DNA from: Rhinopithecimicrobium faecis
GTDB lineage: Bacteria > Bacteroidota > Bacteroidia > Sphingobacteriales > Sphingobacteriaceae
Direction of reading: 5' to 3'
Assembly (NCBI GenBank): GCA_017942165.1
Contig: JAGKSB010000003.1
Location: 124,001 to 188,000 of the forward strand
DNA: 64,000 bases
Shown here: piece after piece, positions 53,094-63,934 of the stretch
Layout: each line of letters starts with the position of its first letter
Position numbering within the stretch: the stretch's first letter is position 1
Program-made: the position numbers and the translations under genes
The notes under the pieces: generated by a model
What the model was told of the DNA's origin: nothing
The model's database searches: none
What the model saw: only the letters and a program-made list of their open reading frames with translations

Positions 53094-55415
53094 TTAGAAT
53101 GGATAGCCTATGGCAAGGTTAAACATCAGGTTGTTTTTTCGCCATGTCTTATCGCCGATATCGATATCTTTAATCACCCAACGCTCGGATTTCTCTAAAT
53201 AGGGAACACGTAGGGGGATTGCGAAGTCTGTACGTAAAATTAAGAAGGTAAAGTCAAAACGTAGACCTACACCTGCTCCAACAGCTAGCTCCGAAATAAA
53301 GTTTTTGGAAAATTTAGCCCCTGGTTTATCGACATCTTCATTCTGAAGCCAGATATTACCGGCATCAATAAACGCTGCCCAGTGGATTATGGAAGCGAGT
53401 TTTGAACGGTATTCTGTGCTCATCTCTAATTTATAATCTCCAGTTTGATCGGCATAAAAATTATTCTCCCCAATATTTTGTGGTGCTAAAGAACCTGGAC
53501 CTATGGCTCTAGCTCTAAATGCACGAATGCTATTAGGTCCTCCTACGAAAAATTGCTTTAAATAGGGTAGGGTATTAGAATTTCCATAGGAGTAGGAGTA
53601 TCCCAAGCTTATGCGGGAAGCCCACACGGTATTGGGACCAAGCTTTCTATAATGTCTTAAGTCGGCCTGCAATTTCACGTACTGCGAGTAATAAGCATTG
53701 AAGATTTTATGCTGATTTCCTTCATTGATATTTGCCCCTTGTATCAGGCCTAATGTATTTGCTGAAAGGTCAAGTCCTCCTTTAAAATAGAAGGTATTTT
53801 TCTTGTCTTTTTCTGCGCTATTCGTAAAAGTAAAATTATACGTAGGACCGAAAGAAAATTGTGGCTCAATGGCATGTCTTAAGGTCGGTACGGTATCCAT
53901 TTGTGCCTGATATTCTGCTGTAATATTCTGAGGCTGCACATAGACAATCTCGAGTAAACCGAAATCATGCTGCTTAAATTCTGATTCTTTCCAGGTGTAA
54001 CCAAAATTAAAATTGATGGATCTTAATTTATAGGCTGATGTACGGTTAAGGTATTCAAAGCCTGTTTTAATATAGGTCTTAGGGATGTATTTTCTCGTAA
54101 CTTCTAAGTTAAAGGGAGAGAGGATACGTGGAAATATAAGCGATGCTTCGGCACCATAGCGGTAGTAGGTGGAGTTTAAATTCACATTTCCACCCGTTTG
54201 CAACTCATAGCCCCCGAAGACATTGATATTTAATAGTTCAGCACCTTTAAAAGCATTGCGCAACTGCCAATTGACATTAATTTCTGACCCATTATAGACG
54301 GAAGCAGTCTTTCCTAGAAGCTCTAGACGCAGTGATTTCTTTGGAAGTGGCGTTAAGTAGTAGTATACATCGAGTGCATTGGGCTTATCTTTAGCGTCTA
54401 CAAAGTTGTTTTTGACAAACTTAAAGGAGTTTAAGTTCACCAGATGATTTAACGTTTTATTGTGGCTATTCCGATTGTAGGTGTCGCCTCTTTCAAAGAA
54501 AATATGGTTGGTAATAACCTTAGGTCTAAAAGTACGCTTTCCATCTACGAAATAAAAGTTGCTATCTATCAGTTGTGCATTGCGCGGTGCACGCTGGTAC
54601 CCCGTATTTGTTAGGGTATAATTCGGGTAAATGTAAATATTATTTATGGTGGAAGGGACCTTTGCTAAAGCAGGGGTCTCCGGCTTAAGTACGACAAAAA
54701 GGTCGACTTTATTATTGTTATTTACACTGTCTACCTGTACCAAGACATAGTCTGGCGAGAAGTAGTAGTAACCCCTGTTTTTCAATTCATTATCAATACG
54801 GTCACGTTCATTCATAATCACGTCTAGACTGTAATTCTTCCCAACTTTAAGTAAGGATTTGTCTTTAGATATATTGATATCACGCCCTATTTCTGTCGTA
54901 GAGTCAATATCAAAAGTGACGGAATTAATTAAGAATATTTTATTTGGCGTCGCTGTATAAAGAACTCTTGCCGTCTTGTTATCAATAAGCGTATCTGAAA
55001 CTACCTGGGCATTAAAAAAGCCGAGGTTTTCCATCCTATTACGAATAATATTCTCATTATACTCTCTATTGACATCACCTAAAAGCACAGGCTCTTCACC
55101 CATTTTTTTCAATCTTTTACGGACAAAGTTATTGCCTACGGAATCTCCAGCAAGGTTGTTGAACCCTAATTTATAGCGCCAGCCGAAGAGCGATTTATTG
55201 GGCTTCGGCTGTAGGAGCTCTTGGAGATGAATTTCAAAAGCTTCTCTATTATCCTTCGTCATACTGTCGGCTTTGATTGCGACGTCAGCGCCTAAGTATA
55301 GATAGTCTCCATCTTTAATATTTTTAGTCGTATTACAAGACATCCCTAGGAGGCCTACTATTAGGCTACCTAAAAGGGGCAAATAGGGGATCTTTATACG
55401 TATATTCTTACTCAT
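53094..55415 (-). CDS. tamL: TamL-type outer-membrane BamA-family lipoprotein
   Basis: This is 773 residues with a lipobox LLGMSC (Cys27). POTRA-like domains fill about 30-330 (NLGFFNAQVVSDTLI, NRGYYYFSPDYVLV) and a 16-strand Omp85 barrel fills the C-terminal half, with FVGGPNSIRAFRARAIGPGS near residue 619 carrying the conserved R-AF/RGF lid element. A lipidated TamA version (TamL) is typical of Bacteroidota. It overlaps tamB by 8 nt and should translocate or insert outer-membrane proteins or lipids together with TamB. Confidence 0.88.
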   Translation of the reverse strand: MSKNIRIKIPYLPLLGSLIVGLLGMSCNTTKNIKDGDYLYLGADVAIKADSMTKDNREAFEIHLQELLQPKPNKSLFGWRYKLGFNNLAGDSVGNNFVRKRLKKMGEEPVLLGDVNREYNENIIRNRMENLGFFNAQVVSDTLIDNKTARVLYTATPNKIFLINSVTFDIDSTTEIGRDINISKDKSLLKVGKNYSLDVIMNERDRIDNELKNRGYYYFSPDYVLVQVDSVNNNNKVDLFVVLKPETPALAKVPSTINNIYIYPNYTLTNTGYQRAPRNAQLIDSNFYFVDGKRTFRPKVITNHIFFERGDTYNRNSHNKTLNHLVNLNSFKFVKNNFVDAKDKPNALDVYYYLTPLPKKSLRLELLGKTASVYNGSEINVNWQLRNAFKGAELLNINVFGGYELQTGGNVNLNSTYYRYGAEASLIFPRILSPFNLEVTRKYIPKTYIKTGFEYLNRTSAYKLRSINFNFGYTWKESEFKQHDFGLLEIVYVQPQNITAEYQAQMDTVPTLRHAIEPQFSFGPTYNFTFTNSAEKDKKNTFYFKGGLDLSANTLGLIQGANINEGNQHKIFNAYYSQYVKLQADLRHYRKLGPNTVWASRISLGYSYSYGNSNTLPYLKQFFVGGPNSIRAFRARAIGPGSLAPQNIGENNFYADQTGDYKLEMSTEYRSKLASIIHWAAFIDAGNIWLQNEDVDKPGAKFSKNFISELAVGAGVGLRFDFTFLILRTDFAIPLRVPYLEKSERWVIKDIDIGDKTWRKNNLMFNLAIGYPF

Positions 55416-58400
55416 GGCTTTGCCCTTCTTCTTTAGTTCTAAATGCTACGATACCTGAATTTAAATTTGTCTTTTGTGATCTCTGAGACGTGTCTTTAGG
55501 CACAGTAGTCTTACTTGGTGTGCTGGAAAGGCTGTCTTGTTTTTCACGTTCTTCTATGCGTTGACGGAATTCGGGATCTACTTTCATCAAGCTGTCGCGA
55601 ATAATCAGACGCACACTATCACGGTATAGGGAGTCTGTATCCATGCGCGTTACATCGAAGCGTTTTCTAAACCCTCGGGAGTCTTGGTTATATAAGGCTT
55701 GGATTTTTTTGGAATTCATCCATATCTCTTTAAATTTATTATAATCCATATTGATAATGAAACCTATGCCTGTTTCCACAAATTGCCCTTGTAAGGTTGC
55801 CTGATACTGATTCTTACGGTACACACGTGCAAAGTAGCGGCCATCTTTGGAAAGTTGATAATCTAAGGAAATATCTCCAGCGATGTTATTAGACTGTTCT
55901 CCAGGGCGTGACTTTCCTTCAATCTCAAAGTTGGAGCCTATGGTTACTTTTAGTCTATCATCAAAAAGCATTTTTGAAATACCAATATTTAAATCCGTCC
56001 GTGTCTGACCTATTCCCGTTGTGTAATCCTGTGAAGACTGCAGGTCAAAATCTAGTTCCACACCTTGAATAAGGTCTGACGCTAATTTATTGAGCTGTGA
56101 GCTTAGGAGTGAGGATACCGAGTTTCTAGCCATCGATTCTACACCTCCACCGCCGGATACCGATTCGAAAGGATTCGAAGCCATAAATCTACCTAATACA
56201 ATAAGGGAGAATACTTGCTTATTCATCTCCGAGGGATCTTCCTTCAGTTGAGAAAGGCCGGTATTTACTTTCGAGATAACATCTTGGGAGGCGATTGCTC
56301 CTTTCTCATCAATGGTAATATCGAAATCTAATTTCGGCTGAAAGAGCTGCTCACTGATTAGCAAGTTGACATCAAAAGGAATACGCTGTTTATAGAGACC
56401 TGATGAAGCTGAACCAATTTGATTCTGCACTAATTCTAATGTTGGCGCTTTGACTTTATAAGAGGCTGTAATATTTAATCGGGCATCGAGGGGATCTCCG
56501 GCCCAGGTGATGCTGGAACCTGATTTAAAGTTAAATACGCGCTTTACAGGGCCGAAATTAAAGGAGTAATCGCCTTCATTTACGGTGTAAGTCCCTGACA
56601 TGGTAATTTTATTTGAGGCGTCAATGCCGGCGTTAATTTCCGCTACCCCCTGTATATTTAGGGCATCTTGAGACCCTTCATCAATAATAATTTTAAATTT
56701 GGCGTCTTTTGATGTTTGCAAATTTAGGGTGACATCCATGCCTGTTAATTTTGTCGTCGTCAGGGAGTCTAGCTTCGCAAATACATTGGCGCGGCTGGTA
56801 TCAGACTTATCGACAAACTCTACTACCCCTTTACGCTCCACCATACCGGGGTCATCATTGGGGATAATAAAAGCAAAGTCTGTATTTTCATTTACCACAA
56901 TATTACCATCGACTACAGGCTTGTCCAAGTCCCCTGTAACGCGAAGTTTCGAGGAGATATACATTTTCCCGAAAAAGAGGTCGTTATCGACGCGGGTAGA
57001 ATTTACAACTTCGAAATCATTGGCTGTAAGGTCGAGGTTAAAGGCATAGTCTATATAGTTTTTAGTCTTTATGGTACCATCAATTTTCAGCTCATTGTCT
57101 TTCTTATCATGAACATCAAAATTGATGAATTGCAGTCCTTCTTGATTAAAGGCTATCGCCTGCTGATCGATCTTGAAGTCAGCATTGAGCATGGCTACAT
57201 TAAATTTTACTTTTTCAAAATTTATTTTTCCCGCTATGGCAGGCTTGTCCATTGTTCCTGTGATTTTCAGATCACCCGAGAGTCCACCTTCTGAGCCCTT
57301 CAGATAGCCAAAGCTAAAGGCTTCAATCGTCTTTGTGGTGAGGGGTTTCAAGCTGAGTGTGGCATCAATGGTAGATTCACCTACAGGTGGGGATATAAAT
57401 TCGCCCAGGAGTTGCACATCATTGCCATTATCGGAGATAGAAATTGCTGCGGCGTAGGTATTTTCCTTCTCATTATCCACCTTAATATTAATATTTCCTA
57501 CGGTATCCTTACCGAAATAAAATTTTTCTACAAGCAGGTCAGACACAAAAGTTGGTTTTGACTCCAAGCGTGAAATGGTCGCTGCCCCATTGATTCCGCC
57601 GCCCATTTCTAGTCCATCGGCAGCAATCATCTCTGTCAGAGTCTCAATGCGGAAATTCTTGAATGTTAAATCCAAGGGAGAGTTGGGAAGGGAGTCTTGG
57701 GAAGCTATTTCCAACTGCTGACCGGCATTCGAGAGAACGAAATTATGGGCATGAATTCCTGATTTCCCAAAGTGTAGGTGATTCTCATCGCTTACATTCC
57801 ACTTATCATAGTTTAGCACAAGCCCATCTTCCAAGAGTCTAAAGAAGAAGTCCCCTTTATTTGCTTCCATGGATGCGCCTAAATGATACTGCTCTTTATC
57901 CATTTTGTCTTTAATCCAAAGTCCAAAATCTAGGTTGTTGTGGATAACTTTCCCTGATAGTACGGTATTAATTAATTCAATTTTGTTGACTTTAATTTTG
58001 TTGACAAGAGCCGAGTAATACATGGTGGTATCCATGGCATTGATGTCAAAACTCACCTCATTAATTTCTGTTCCAGCATAGGTGATACTTGGCGCATTTA
58101 GCTTCGCAAGGATAGTTTTACTCTCGGAGTCAAAGATTCCATCGAGCGTAATATCATCCATCTTCGTTAAGCTTGGGAGGAAGTCTCTAATAAATTTTGT
58201 GCGCGAAAGCTGTGCTGAAAATTCGAAATTCTGAGCAGCATAGGGAGCAATAGGTTTGGTGTCCGCAGGCTCGTAATAGGTGTGGATAATATCTTCTACG
58301 GCATTTCCAAGCTCCGTTAGTTTGTACTTACCAACGAGATGGGCTTTTAGGAAATCTGACTGCAGCATAATTAAGTTACTTGCTGAATCGGCTTTTGCTA

Positions 58401-60684
58401 TCAGGGAAATGCTGTCTAATTGGTAGCGGTCATTATTGTATGCTATGGAAGAATTTATGATATCTGCACGGCCGTTTAGAAAGTTGAGGTCTGCTGTTTC
58501 AAAGGAGCCTTTAAGGTTCCCGTGGTAGCGTAATTCCTGATCCATCAACTTTAAGCTTTTCAGGTTGATGGAGTCTACCATTAAATTGAAATTTACCTGT
58601 GGATACTTATCCATCATCGTCGCTTGCGCCTGTAGGTCAAAGTCTATATTGCGGTCATCGGATTTAACATTTGCGATAATATCTCCCGCATTTGCTTGGA
58701 CATCAAGGAGCATATTATGGTATTTATAGCCCATAGCATCCAGGCGTAGTACTTCACCTGAAATCTCCGCCGTAGCTTTCTTTAAGTCTAAGCCGCGCCC
58801 TTTGATGCGCGCATCGAAAGAGAGCATGCCAAGCACAGAATCTTGCTTTAGGAAGTTGCCGATATTAAAGTCCCGTAGCGTAAGCTCAGCATCGTAGATG
58901 GTATCTCTATTTGCGGTGCTAAAATTCCCATTTACGGTGGCCGCACCTTGCTCCGTATTCAGGGCCATATTCGTTTTAAAGCCTTGTAGACCTCCATTGA
59001 AAGTCCCTTTCAACCCTATAATTTTAGGTAGTTGGATGGAGGATGGAAGCATAGACTTGGCAATAAGCTGCTCTAAATCGCCACGTCCTGTTGTTAATTT
59101 CTTAAGGTTTAAATCTATTTTTAGCTTATCCATAGCTGGGAGGCCTACAATTTTGGCCGAGGCTATGATATGTGTATTATTCAGTGTTTTAAATTCTACG
59201 GAAGGAATATTTAAATTATTCATCTGTCCATTAACACGTCCATCGATAAAGAAGGTCTTAGCCATCAGCGGCTTCATGACCTGCATGGTATCTAGAAAAG
59301 GCGCGAAGTAATAGACATCTTTCATGCCTAAACGGCTTTTATTAATACGTGCGTCAACTTTTATAAGTTCAGGTTTTTCCGTAATTATAGCTAGCGAAGG
59401 GTATGAAACACGGATATAGTCACGTAGAATGGTATTTGGCGTTTCGGCGTAAAGATTTTTTATCTCAGCGCCATTTTCCTTGTAGTAGAAGTCTCCTTTC
59501 AGCTTTTTCAAATGAAAGCCTGAATGGTCTCTTGCGGAAAGATTTTTTAAGGAACCAGCAATGGAATCTGTGGCGTAATAGAGGTCTTGGAGATCCGCTG
59601 TCAGGCTTTTGATATTTATATTTCCATAGTCAAAGCCTTTTATCCGGGCTTGATTATCATCTTTAAACCAAAGGTCTGAATTATTAATTTTTATGGAACT
59701 TGCCGATACGACCCAATTCACGGGTGTACTGTTGGTATCTGTGGAAGATTTTTTGGCGATCTTTCCGAGGAATATCTCTGAATTTGAGCCGTCTAGTTCT
59801 ATGTTATCTATCTCTACGAATTCTTTATTGAGGTCTATGGAATTAATATCTGCAAGGAGTTTTTTTACAATAAACTTCGTTTTTATATTGGAGGAAGCAT
59901 CCTCATAGCGCAGGAGTATATCCGATAGATCTGCGGTTTCAATATCTATAATTGGCAGCAGGTCTGCGCTGGATTTTTCTTGAGCAGGAAGGCCAAAGTC
60001 TGCAGCTTTAGGTGCATTTGCTGCCGTCATGGGAGCCCATTGTTTAATCGTGGCATTCAGGCCATCAATCTTCACCTTAGGCATGGCGAAAGCCATGTTT
60101 GCAGCGAGGTCAAAGCGTCGGATTTCCGTCTTAAACTGTTTTAAATAAATATCTGCTGCCGTACCAATCACTTCATCGTTATAGACGAAGTGTACTTTTT
60201 CAAATAGGATTTTATCTAAGTTTATCACTAAGGCCGAACTTGTATCTGGCGCAGCAACGGTACTTTCCTTTTGGGTGACAAAGGCGTTTACGATATAATC
60301 AAAATTAAATGTTGAATCGGGCAGCGTACGGTTAATCTTTGCCGTAATTCCATGCAAAGAAATATCCTGTACTTCAACGGTGTTTTTTAATAACTTAAAC
60401 ATGGAGATGTCCACCTTAAGTTTTTCACCGGCAAGTAGTGTGTCCCTAGATTGATCTTCGAAATAGATATTTTCCAGTACTATTTTTGTAGGAAACTCAA
60501 TATTTATATAGCCTATACGTACAGGCGTATGAATTTTTTTTTCTACATAGTTCGTAACTTTTCCGACAACAAAATTTTGTACGGAAGGAATTCTTATCAA
60601 GAAAATAACAAGCAAAAGAAGAGTAATTATGGATCCAATAATCCATAAAAGAGTTTTTAAAGCGATGCGGCCAAATTTGTTCAA
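55408..60684 (-). CDS. tamB: TamB-like translocation and assembly module protein
   Basis: This is 1758 residues. An N-terminal transmembrane helix (about 10-32, TLLWIIGSIITLLLLVIFLI) anchors it in the inner membrane. The remainder is a long series of beta-strand repeats forming a taco-shaped groove, as in AsmA/TamB proteins. The C-terminal DUF490 domain is recognisable in FNIKGV-like strands, LDARLNITASYKVKAPT and LLSSQLNKLASDLIQGVELDFDLQSSQDY, near residues 1400-1560. It is thought to bridge the periplasm for lipid transport or membrane-protein insertion. A Ser/Thr/Lys-rich tail follows. Confidence 0.88.
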   Translation of the reverse strand: MNKFGRIALKTLLWIIGSIITLLLLVIFLIRIPSVQNFVVGKVTNYVEKKIHTPVRIGYINIEFPTKIVLENIYFEDQSRDTLLAGEKLKVDISMFKLLKNTVEVQDISLHGITAKINRTLPDSTFNFDYIVNAFVTQKESTVAAPDTSSALVINLDKILFEKVHFVYNDEVIGTAADIYLKQFKTEIRRFDLAANMAFAMPKVKIDGLNATIKQWAPMTAANAPKAADFGLPAQEKSSADLLPIIDIETADLSDILLRYEDASSNIKTKFIVKKLLADINSIDLNKEFVEIDNIELDGSNSEIFLGKIAKKSSTDTNSTPVNWVVSASSIKINNSDLWFKDDNQARIKGFDYGNINIKSLTADLQDLYYATDSIAGSLKNLSARDHSGFHLKKLKGDFYYKENGAEIKNLYAETPNTILRDYIRVSYPSLAIITEKPELIKVDARINKSRLGMKDVYYFAPFLDTMQVMKPLMAKTFFIDGRVNGQMNNLNIPSVEFKTLNNTHIIASAKIVGLPAMDKLKIDLNLKKLTTGRGDLEQLIAKSMLPSSIQLPKIIGLKGTFNGGLQGFKTNMALNTEQGAATVNGNFSTANRDTIYDAELTLRDFNIGNFLKQDSVLGMLSFDARIKGRGLDLKKATAEISGEVLRLDAMGYKYHNMLLDVQANAGDIIANVKSDDRNIDFDLQAQATMMDKYPQVNFNLMVDSINLKSLKLMDQELRYHGNLKGSFETADLNFLNGRADIINSSIAYNNDRYQLDSISLIAKADSASNLIMLQSDFLKAHLVGKYKLTELGNAVEDIIHTYYEPADTKPIAPYAAQNFEFSAQLSRTKFIRDFLPSLTKMDDITLDGIFDSESKTILAKLNAPSITYAGTEINEVSFDINAMDTTMYYSALVNKIKVNKIELINTVLSGKVIHNNLDFGLWIKDKMDKEQYHLGASMEANKGDFFFRLLEDGLVLNYDKWNVSDENHLHFGKSGIHAHNFVLSNAGQQLEIASQDSLPNSPLDLTFKNFRIETLTEMIAADGLEMGGGINGAATISRLESKPTFVSDLLVEKFYFGKDTVGNINIKVDNEKENTYAAAISISDNGNDVQLLGEFISPPVGESTIDATLSLKPLTTKTIEAFSFGYLKGSEGGLSGDLKITGTMDKPAIAGKINFEKVKFNVAMLNADFKIDQQAIAFNQEGLQFINFDVHDKKDNELKIDGTIKTKNYIDYAFNLDLTANDFEVVNSTRVDNDLFFGKMYISSKLRVTGDLDKPVVDGNIVVNENTDFAFIIPNDDPGMVERKGVVEFVDKSDTSRANVFAKLDSLTTTKLTGMDVTLNLQTSKDAKFKIIIDEGSQDALNIQGVAEINAGIDASNKITMSGTYTVNEGDYSFNFGPVKRVFNFKSGSSITWAGDPLDARLNITASYKVKAPTLELVQNQIGSASSGLYKQRIPFDVNLLISEQLFQPKLDFDITIDEKGAIASQDVISKVNTGLSQLKEDPSEMNKQVFSLIVLGRFMASNPFESVSGGGGVESMARNSVSSLLSSQLNKLASDLIQGVELDFDLQSSQDYTTGIGQTRTDLNIGISKMLFDDRLKVTIGSNFEIEGKSRPGEQSNNIAGDISLDYQLSKDGRYFARVYRKNQYQATLQGQFVETGIGFIINMDYNKFKEIWMNSKKIQALYNQDSRGFRKRFDVTRMDTDSLYRDSVRLIIRDSLMKVDPEFRQRIEEREKQDSLSSTPSKTTVPKDTSQRSQKTNLNSGIVAFRTKEEGQSHE

Positions 60685-60956
60685 AATGTATGATTACGAT
60701 TTAGTCATTATAAGTATAATGAAAACGCAATTTCGAGAAAAATGTTTATAAATAGCGCAAAAAAATATGTTTTTTTAAAATTTAATAGACTTTCTATGTT
60801 TCTCCAAACGATCGTAAGTAAGCGTGCTTGCTAGTGAGAATTTCTTAAATAAGATGAATATTTATTAGCTTTATGGAAGTTGCCGCCTAAGGAAACTTAT
60901 GTTAAGTAGGGCTAATTTAGCTAATCTGCTGTATACTTTTGTTAAAATTATGATAG

Positions 60957-61250
60957 ATGGAAAATAAACAGATAGTAAATCGCTTAGATAAATTTAGCTG
61001 TGATTTAAATTATTACATGCTTTTCTTTATTTTTTCTATGCTTTATAAGATGCTTCACTATGAATTTCTTGCAATTACATTGCTTATTATTGGAGGCTTT
61101 CTTCTGCTAGGCTTAATAAGGTATACGGTACGCGCTTTTGTCTTAAAGAAGCCTATTTCCGTGGAGGTTTCTTGGAAAAGGATACTCTATTATTATTTAC
61201 TGATTATTTTTTCGTTATTAAATATATTGACTTATTATTTGGAGTATTAA
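60957..61250 (+). CDS. Small membrane protein, unknown
   Basis: This is 97 residues with three hydrophobic segments: YYMLFFIFSMLYKML (about 19-33), FLAITLLIIGGFLLLGLI (about 38-55) and ILYYYLLIIFSLLNILTYYL (about 76-95). It has no recognisable family. It stands alone between tamB and valS, and a hairpin terminator follows the stop. Confidence 0.6.
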   Translation: MENKQIVNRLDKFSCDLNYYMLFFIFSMLYKMLHYEFLAITLLIIGGFLLLGLIRYTVRAFVLKKPISVEVSWKRILYYYLLIIFSLLNILTYYLEY

Positions 61251-61267
61251 CCCTGTATAAGTCCAAT

Positions 61268-61301
61268 AAAAAAGGCTATTCGTTTCCGAATAGCCTTTTT
61301 T
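61268..61301. terminator. Terminator between small membrane gene and valS
   Basis: AAAAAAGGCTATTCG (61268-61282) pairs with CGAATAGCCTTTTTT (61287-61301) around TTTC. Both strands have the required T-run, so it can end both converging genes. Confidence 0.9.
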
Positions 61302-61318
61302 ATATGATTTTAGTGTGC

Positions 61319-63934
61319 TTATAAGCTTGCTAAATTCTCTTGTAAAGTTTTTATTTTTGCTTCCGCATCTTCCTTTTTGTTCACTTCATTTTGAACAATT
61401 TCAGGTTTTGCATTTTGAACAAAACGCTCGTTAGTAAGTTTTGCCGAAACTGCTTTTAGGAAACCCTGTAGATAGTCAATCTCTTTGGTGATACGCTCTT
61501 TTTCAGCTTCCACATCGATATTATTTTCTAGGGCTACATAGAATTCATCCTTTCCAGCTAAGAAGGAAGTCGCTCCAGCGATTTTTTCTGTTACGAAGGT
61601 AATTTCCGAAACATTGGCAATTTTTGTGATGCAGTCTACGAATTTCTTGTAGTCGATGCTTGCGGCTTCGTTTATTGCTAAAGGTAAAGCTACTTTCGGA
61701 GAGATACCTTTGGCATTCCGGATATTTCTAACTTCGGAAATCACCTGTTTTATCAAAGCAAATTCTTTGATTATAACCTCATCAAAAGGGTTGATTTTCG
61801 GGTATTCTGCAACAATAGCACAGTCTTTTTCCGTACGTTCACCAAAAATCTCATCATGCCATAACTCTTCGGAAAGGAAAGGCATAAATGGATGTATAAG
61901 CGCTAAGATACGTTCAAAGAATGCTGTAGTCTGCTCGTATGCAGCGCGCGCAATAGGCTGCTGATATGCGGGCTTCACTAACTCTAAGTACCAAGCACAG
62001 AAATCATCCCATACTAACTTGTAGGTTGCCATTAAAGCGTCCGAAAGGCGTAGATTATTAAAGTGTTCTTCAATTTCTACGACTGCTTGGTTGAATCTAT
62101 TTTCAAACCATATCGCTGCAGACTCTTGAGCCGAGGAAGCTGCTTCATCAGAAACTTCCCATCCTTTTACCAAACGGAAGGCATTCCAAATTTTATTTGC
62201 AAAGTTACGTCCTTGTTCACAGTAAGAAACATCAAACATCAGGTCGTTTCCTGCAGGTGATGCTAAGAGCATACCTACACGTACGCCATCTGTACCATAC
62301 TCTTCCATTAACTGGATAGGGTCTGGAGAGTTTCCGAGCGATTTAGACATCTTACGGCCTAATTTATCACGTACAATCCCTGTTAAATATACATTTTTGA
62401 AAGGAGCTTTCTCGGTATATTCATGGCCCATAATCATCATACGCGCTACCCAGAAGAATAAAATTTCCGGTGCTGTAACTAAGTCATTGGTCGGGTAGTA
62501 GTATTTAAAATCTTCATTTTCAGGGTTACGCACGCCGTCAAATACGGACATTGGCCATAAGCCTGAAGAGAACCAAGTATCTAAGACACCCTCCTCTTGG
62601 CGGATGCCAGCAGTAGACTTTCCTTGTTCTTCAAATTTAGCTAATGCTTCCGCTTCGGTCTTGGCAACTACCCATTCATTTTTCTCATTGAAGAATGCTG
62701 GAATACGCTGTCCCCACCAGAGTTGACGGGAGATACACCAGTCTTTAACATTTTCCATCCAGTGCTTATAGCTGGAGGTAAACTTATCAGGAAAGAGATT
62801 TACTTCACCTGAAAGGACATAATCTAATGCAGGCTTAGCTATTTTCTCCATTTTACAGAACCACTGCATCGATAACTTTGGTTCAATGGCAGCATCCGTA
62901 CGCTCGGAGAATCCTACTTGAGATTTATAGTCTTCTACTTTTTCAATATTGCCTGCTTCATCTAACAATTTACCGATTTTTTTACGCGCAATAAAGCGGT
63001 CTTCACCGATTAATATCAGGGCTTTTTCATTTAAAGTACCGTCATCATTTAAGATGTCTATTACTTCAAGGTTATGTTTTTGACCTAGTTCGTAGTCATT
63101 CAAGTCGTGTGCTGGCGTTACTTTTAAACATCCCGTACCGAATTCCATTTCTACGTACTCATCTTCAATAATTGGAATTTCACGGTTTACTAAAGGGACA
63201 ATTACTGTCTTCCCTTTCAAGTGCTGGTAGCGCTCATCATGCGGGTTAATACAGATTGCTGCATCGGCCATGATTGTTTCTGGGCGTGTCGTAGCAATTA
63301 CTAAATACTCATTCGAATCTTTAATTTGGTAACGAATATAATAGAGCTTTTGGTTTACTTCCTTACGGATTACCTCTTCATCAGAAAGGGCAGTCTTTCC
63401 TTGGGGATCCCAGTTCACCATACGTACACCACGGTAGATATAGCCTGCTTCATAAAATTTTATAAAGGTATCTATAACCGATTCACTTAAGTCTGCATCC
63501 ATGGTAAACTTCGTGCGTTCCCAATCACATGAGGCACCTAATTTCTCTAATTGCTTTAAGATGATACCGCCATATTTTTCTTTCCATTCCCAAGCATGGG
63601 CTAAGAAATCTTCCCGGCTTAGGGATTTTTTATCAATCCCTTGTTCTTTTAGCATAGCTACGACTTTCGCTTCCGTAGCAATGGATGCATGATCCGTTCC
63701 AGGTACCCAACAAGCATTTTTACCTTGCATACGTGCACGGCGAATTAAGACGTCTTGAATGGTATTATTCAACATGTGTCCCATATGTAAAACACCCGTC
63801 ACATTTGGAGGTGGCATTACAATCGTGTAGGGTTCACGTTCATCAGGTGTTGAACGGAAGAATCCATTCTCCATCCAATAGCTGTACCATTTGTCTTCAG
63901 CTTCTTTGGGATTATATGTTTTCGCTATGCTCAT
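61319..63934 (-). CDS. valS: Valine--tRNA ligase
   Basis: This is 871 residues from the ATG at 63934 (MSIAKTYNPKEAEDKW). A further upstream ATG at 63970 adds 12 residues but is not conserved. The class I motifs are PPPNVTGVLHMGHM (HMGH at 50-53) and KMSKS in RKMSKSLGN. The editing domain starts near residue 200 (IATTRPETIMADAA). A C-terminal coiled coil (INEAASI to LQENLASL) ends in Leu. It charges tRNA-Val and edits mischarged Thr-tRNA. Confidence 0.97.
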   Translation of the reverse strand: MSIAKTYNPKEAEDKWYSYWMENGFFRSTPDEREPYTIVMPPPNVTGVLHMGHMLNNTIQDVLIRRARMQGKNACWVPGTDHASIATEAKVVAMLKEQGIDKKSLSREDFLAHAWEWKEKYGGIILKQLEKLGASCDWERTKFTMDADLSESVIDTFIKFYEAGYIYRGVRMVNWDPQGKTALSDEEVIRKEVNQKLYYIRYQIKDSNEYLVIATTRPETIMADAAICINPHDERYQHLKGKTVIVPLVNREIPIIEDEYVEMEFGTGCLKVTPAHDLNDYELGQKHNLEVIDILNDDGTLNEKALILIGEDRFIARKKIGKLLDEAGNIEKVEDYKSQVGFSERTDAAIEPKLSMQWFCKMEKIAKPALDYVLSGEVNLFPDKFTSSYKHWMENVKDWCISRQLWWGQRIPAFFNEKNEWVVAKTEAEALAKFEEQGKSTAGIRQEEGVLDTWFSSGLWPMSVFDGVRNPENEDFKYYYPTNDLVTAPEILFFWVARMMIMGHEYTEKAPFKNVYLTGIVRDKLGRKMSKSLGNSPDPIQLMEEYGTDGVRVGMLLASPAGNDLMFDVSYCEQGRNFANKIWNAFRLVKGWEVSDEAASSAQESAAIWFENRFNQAVVEIEEHFNNLRLSDALMATYKLVWDDFCAWYLELVKPAYQQPIARAAYEQTTAFFERILALIHPFMPFLSEELWHDEIFGERTEKDCAIVAEYPKINPFDEVIIKEFALIKQVISEVRNIRNAKGISPKVALPLAINEAASIDYKKFVDCITKIANVSEITFVTEKIAGATSFLAGKDEFYVALENNIDVEAEKERITKEIDYLQGFLKAVSAKLTNERFVQNAKPEIVQNEVNKKEDAEAKIKTLQENLASL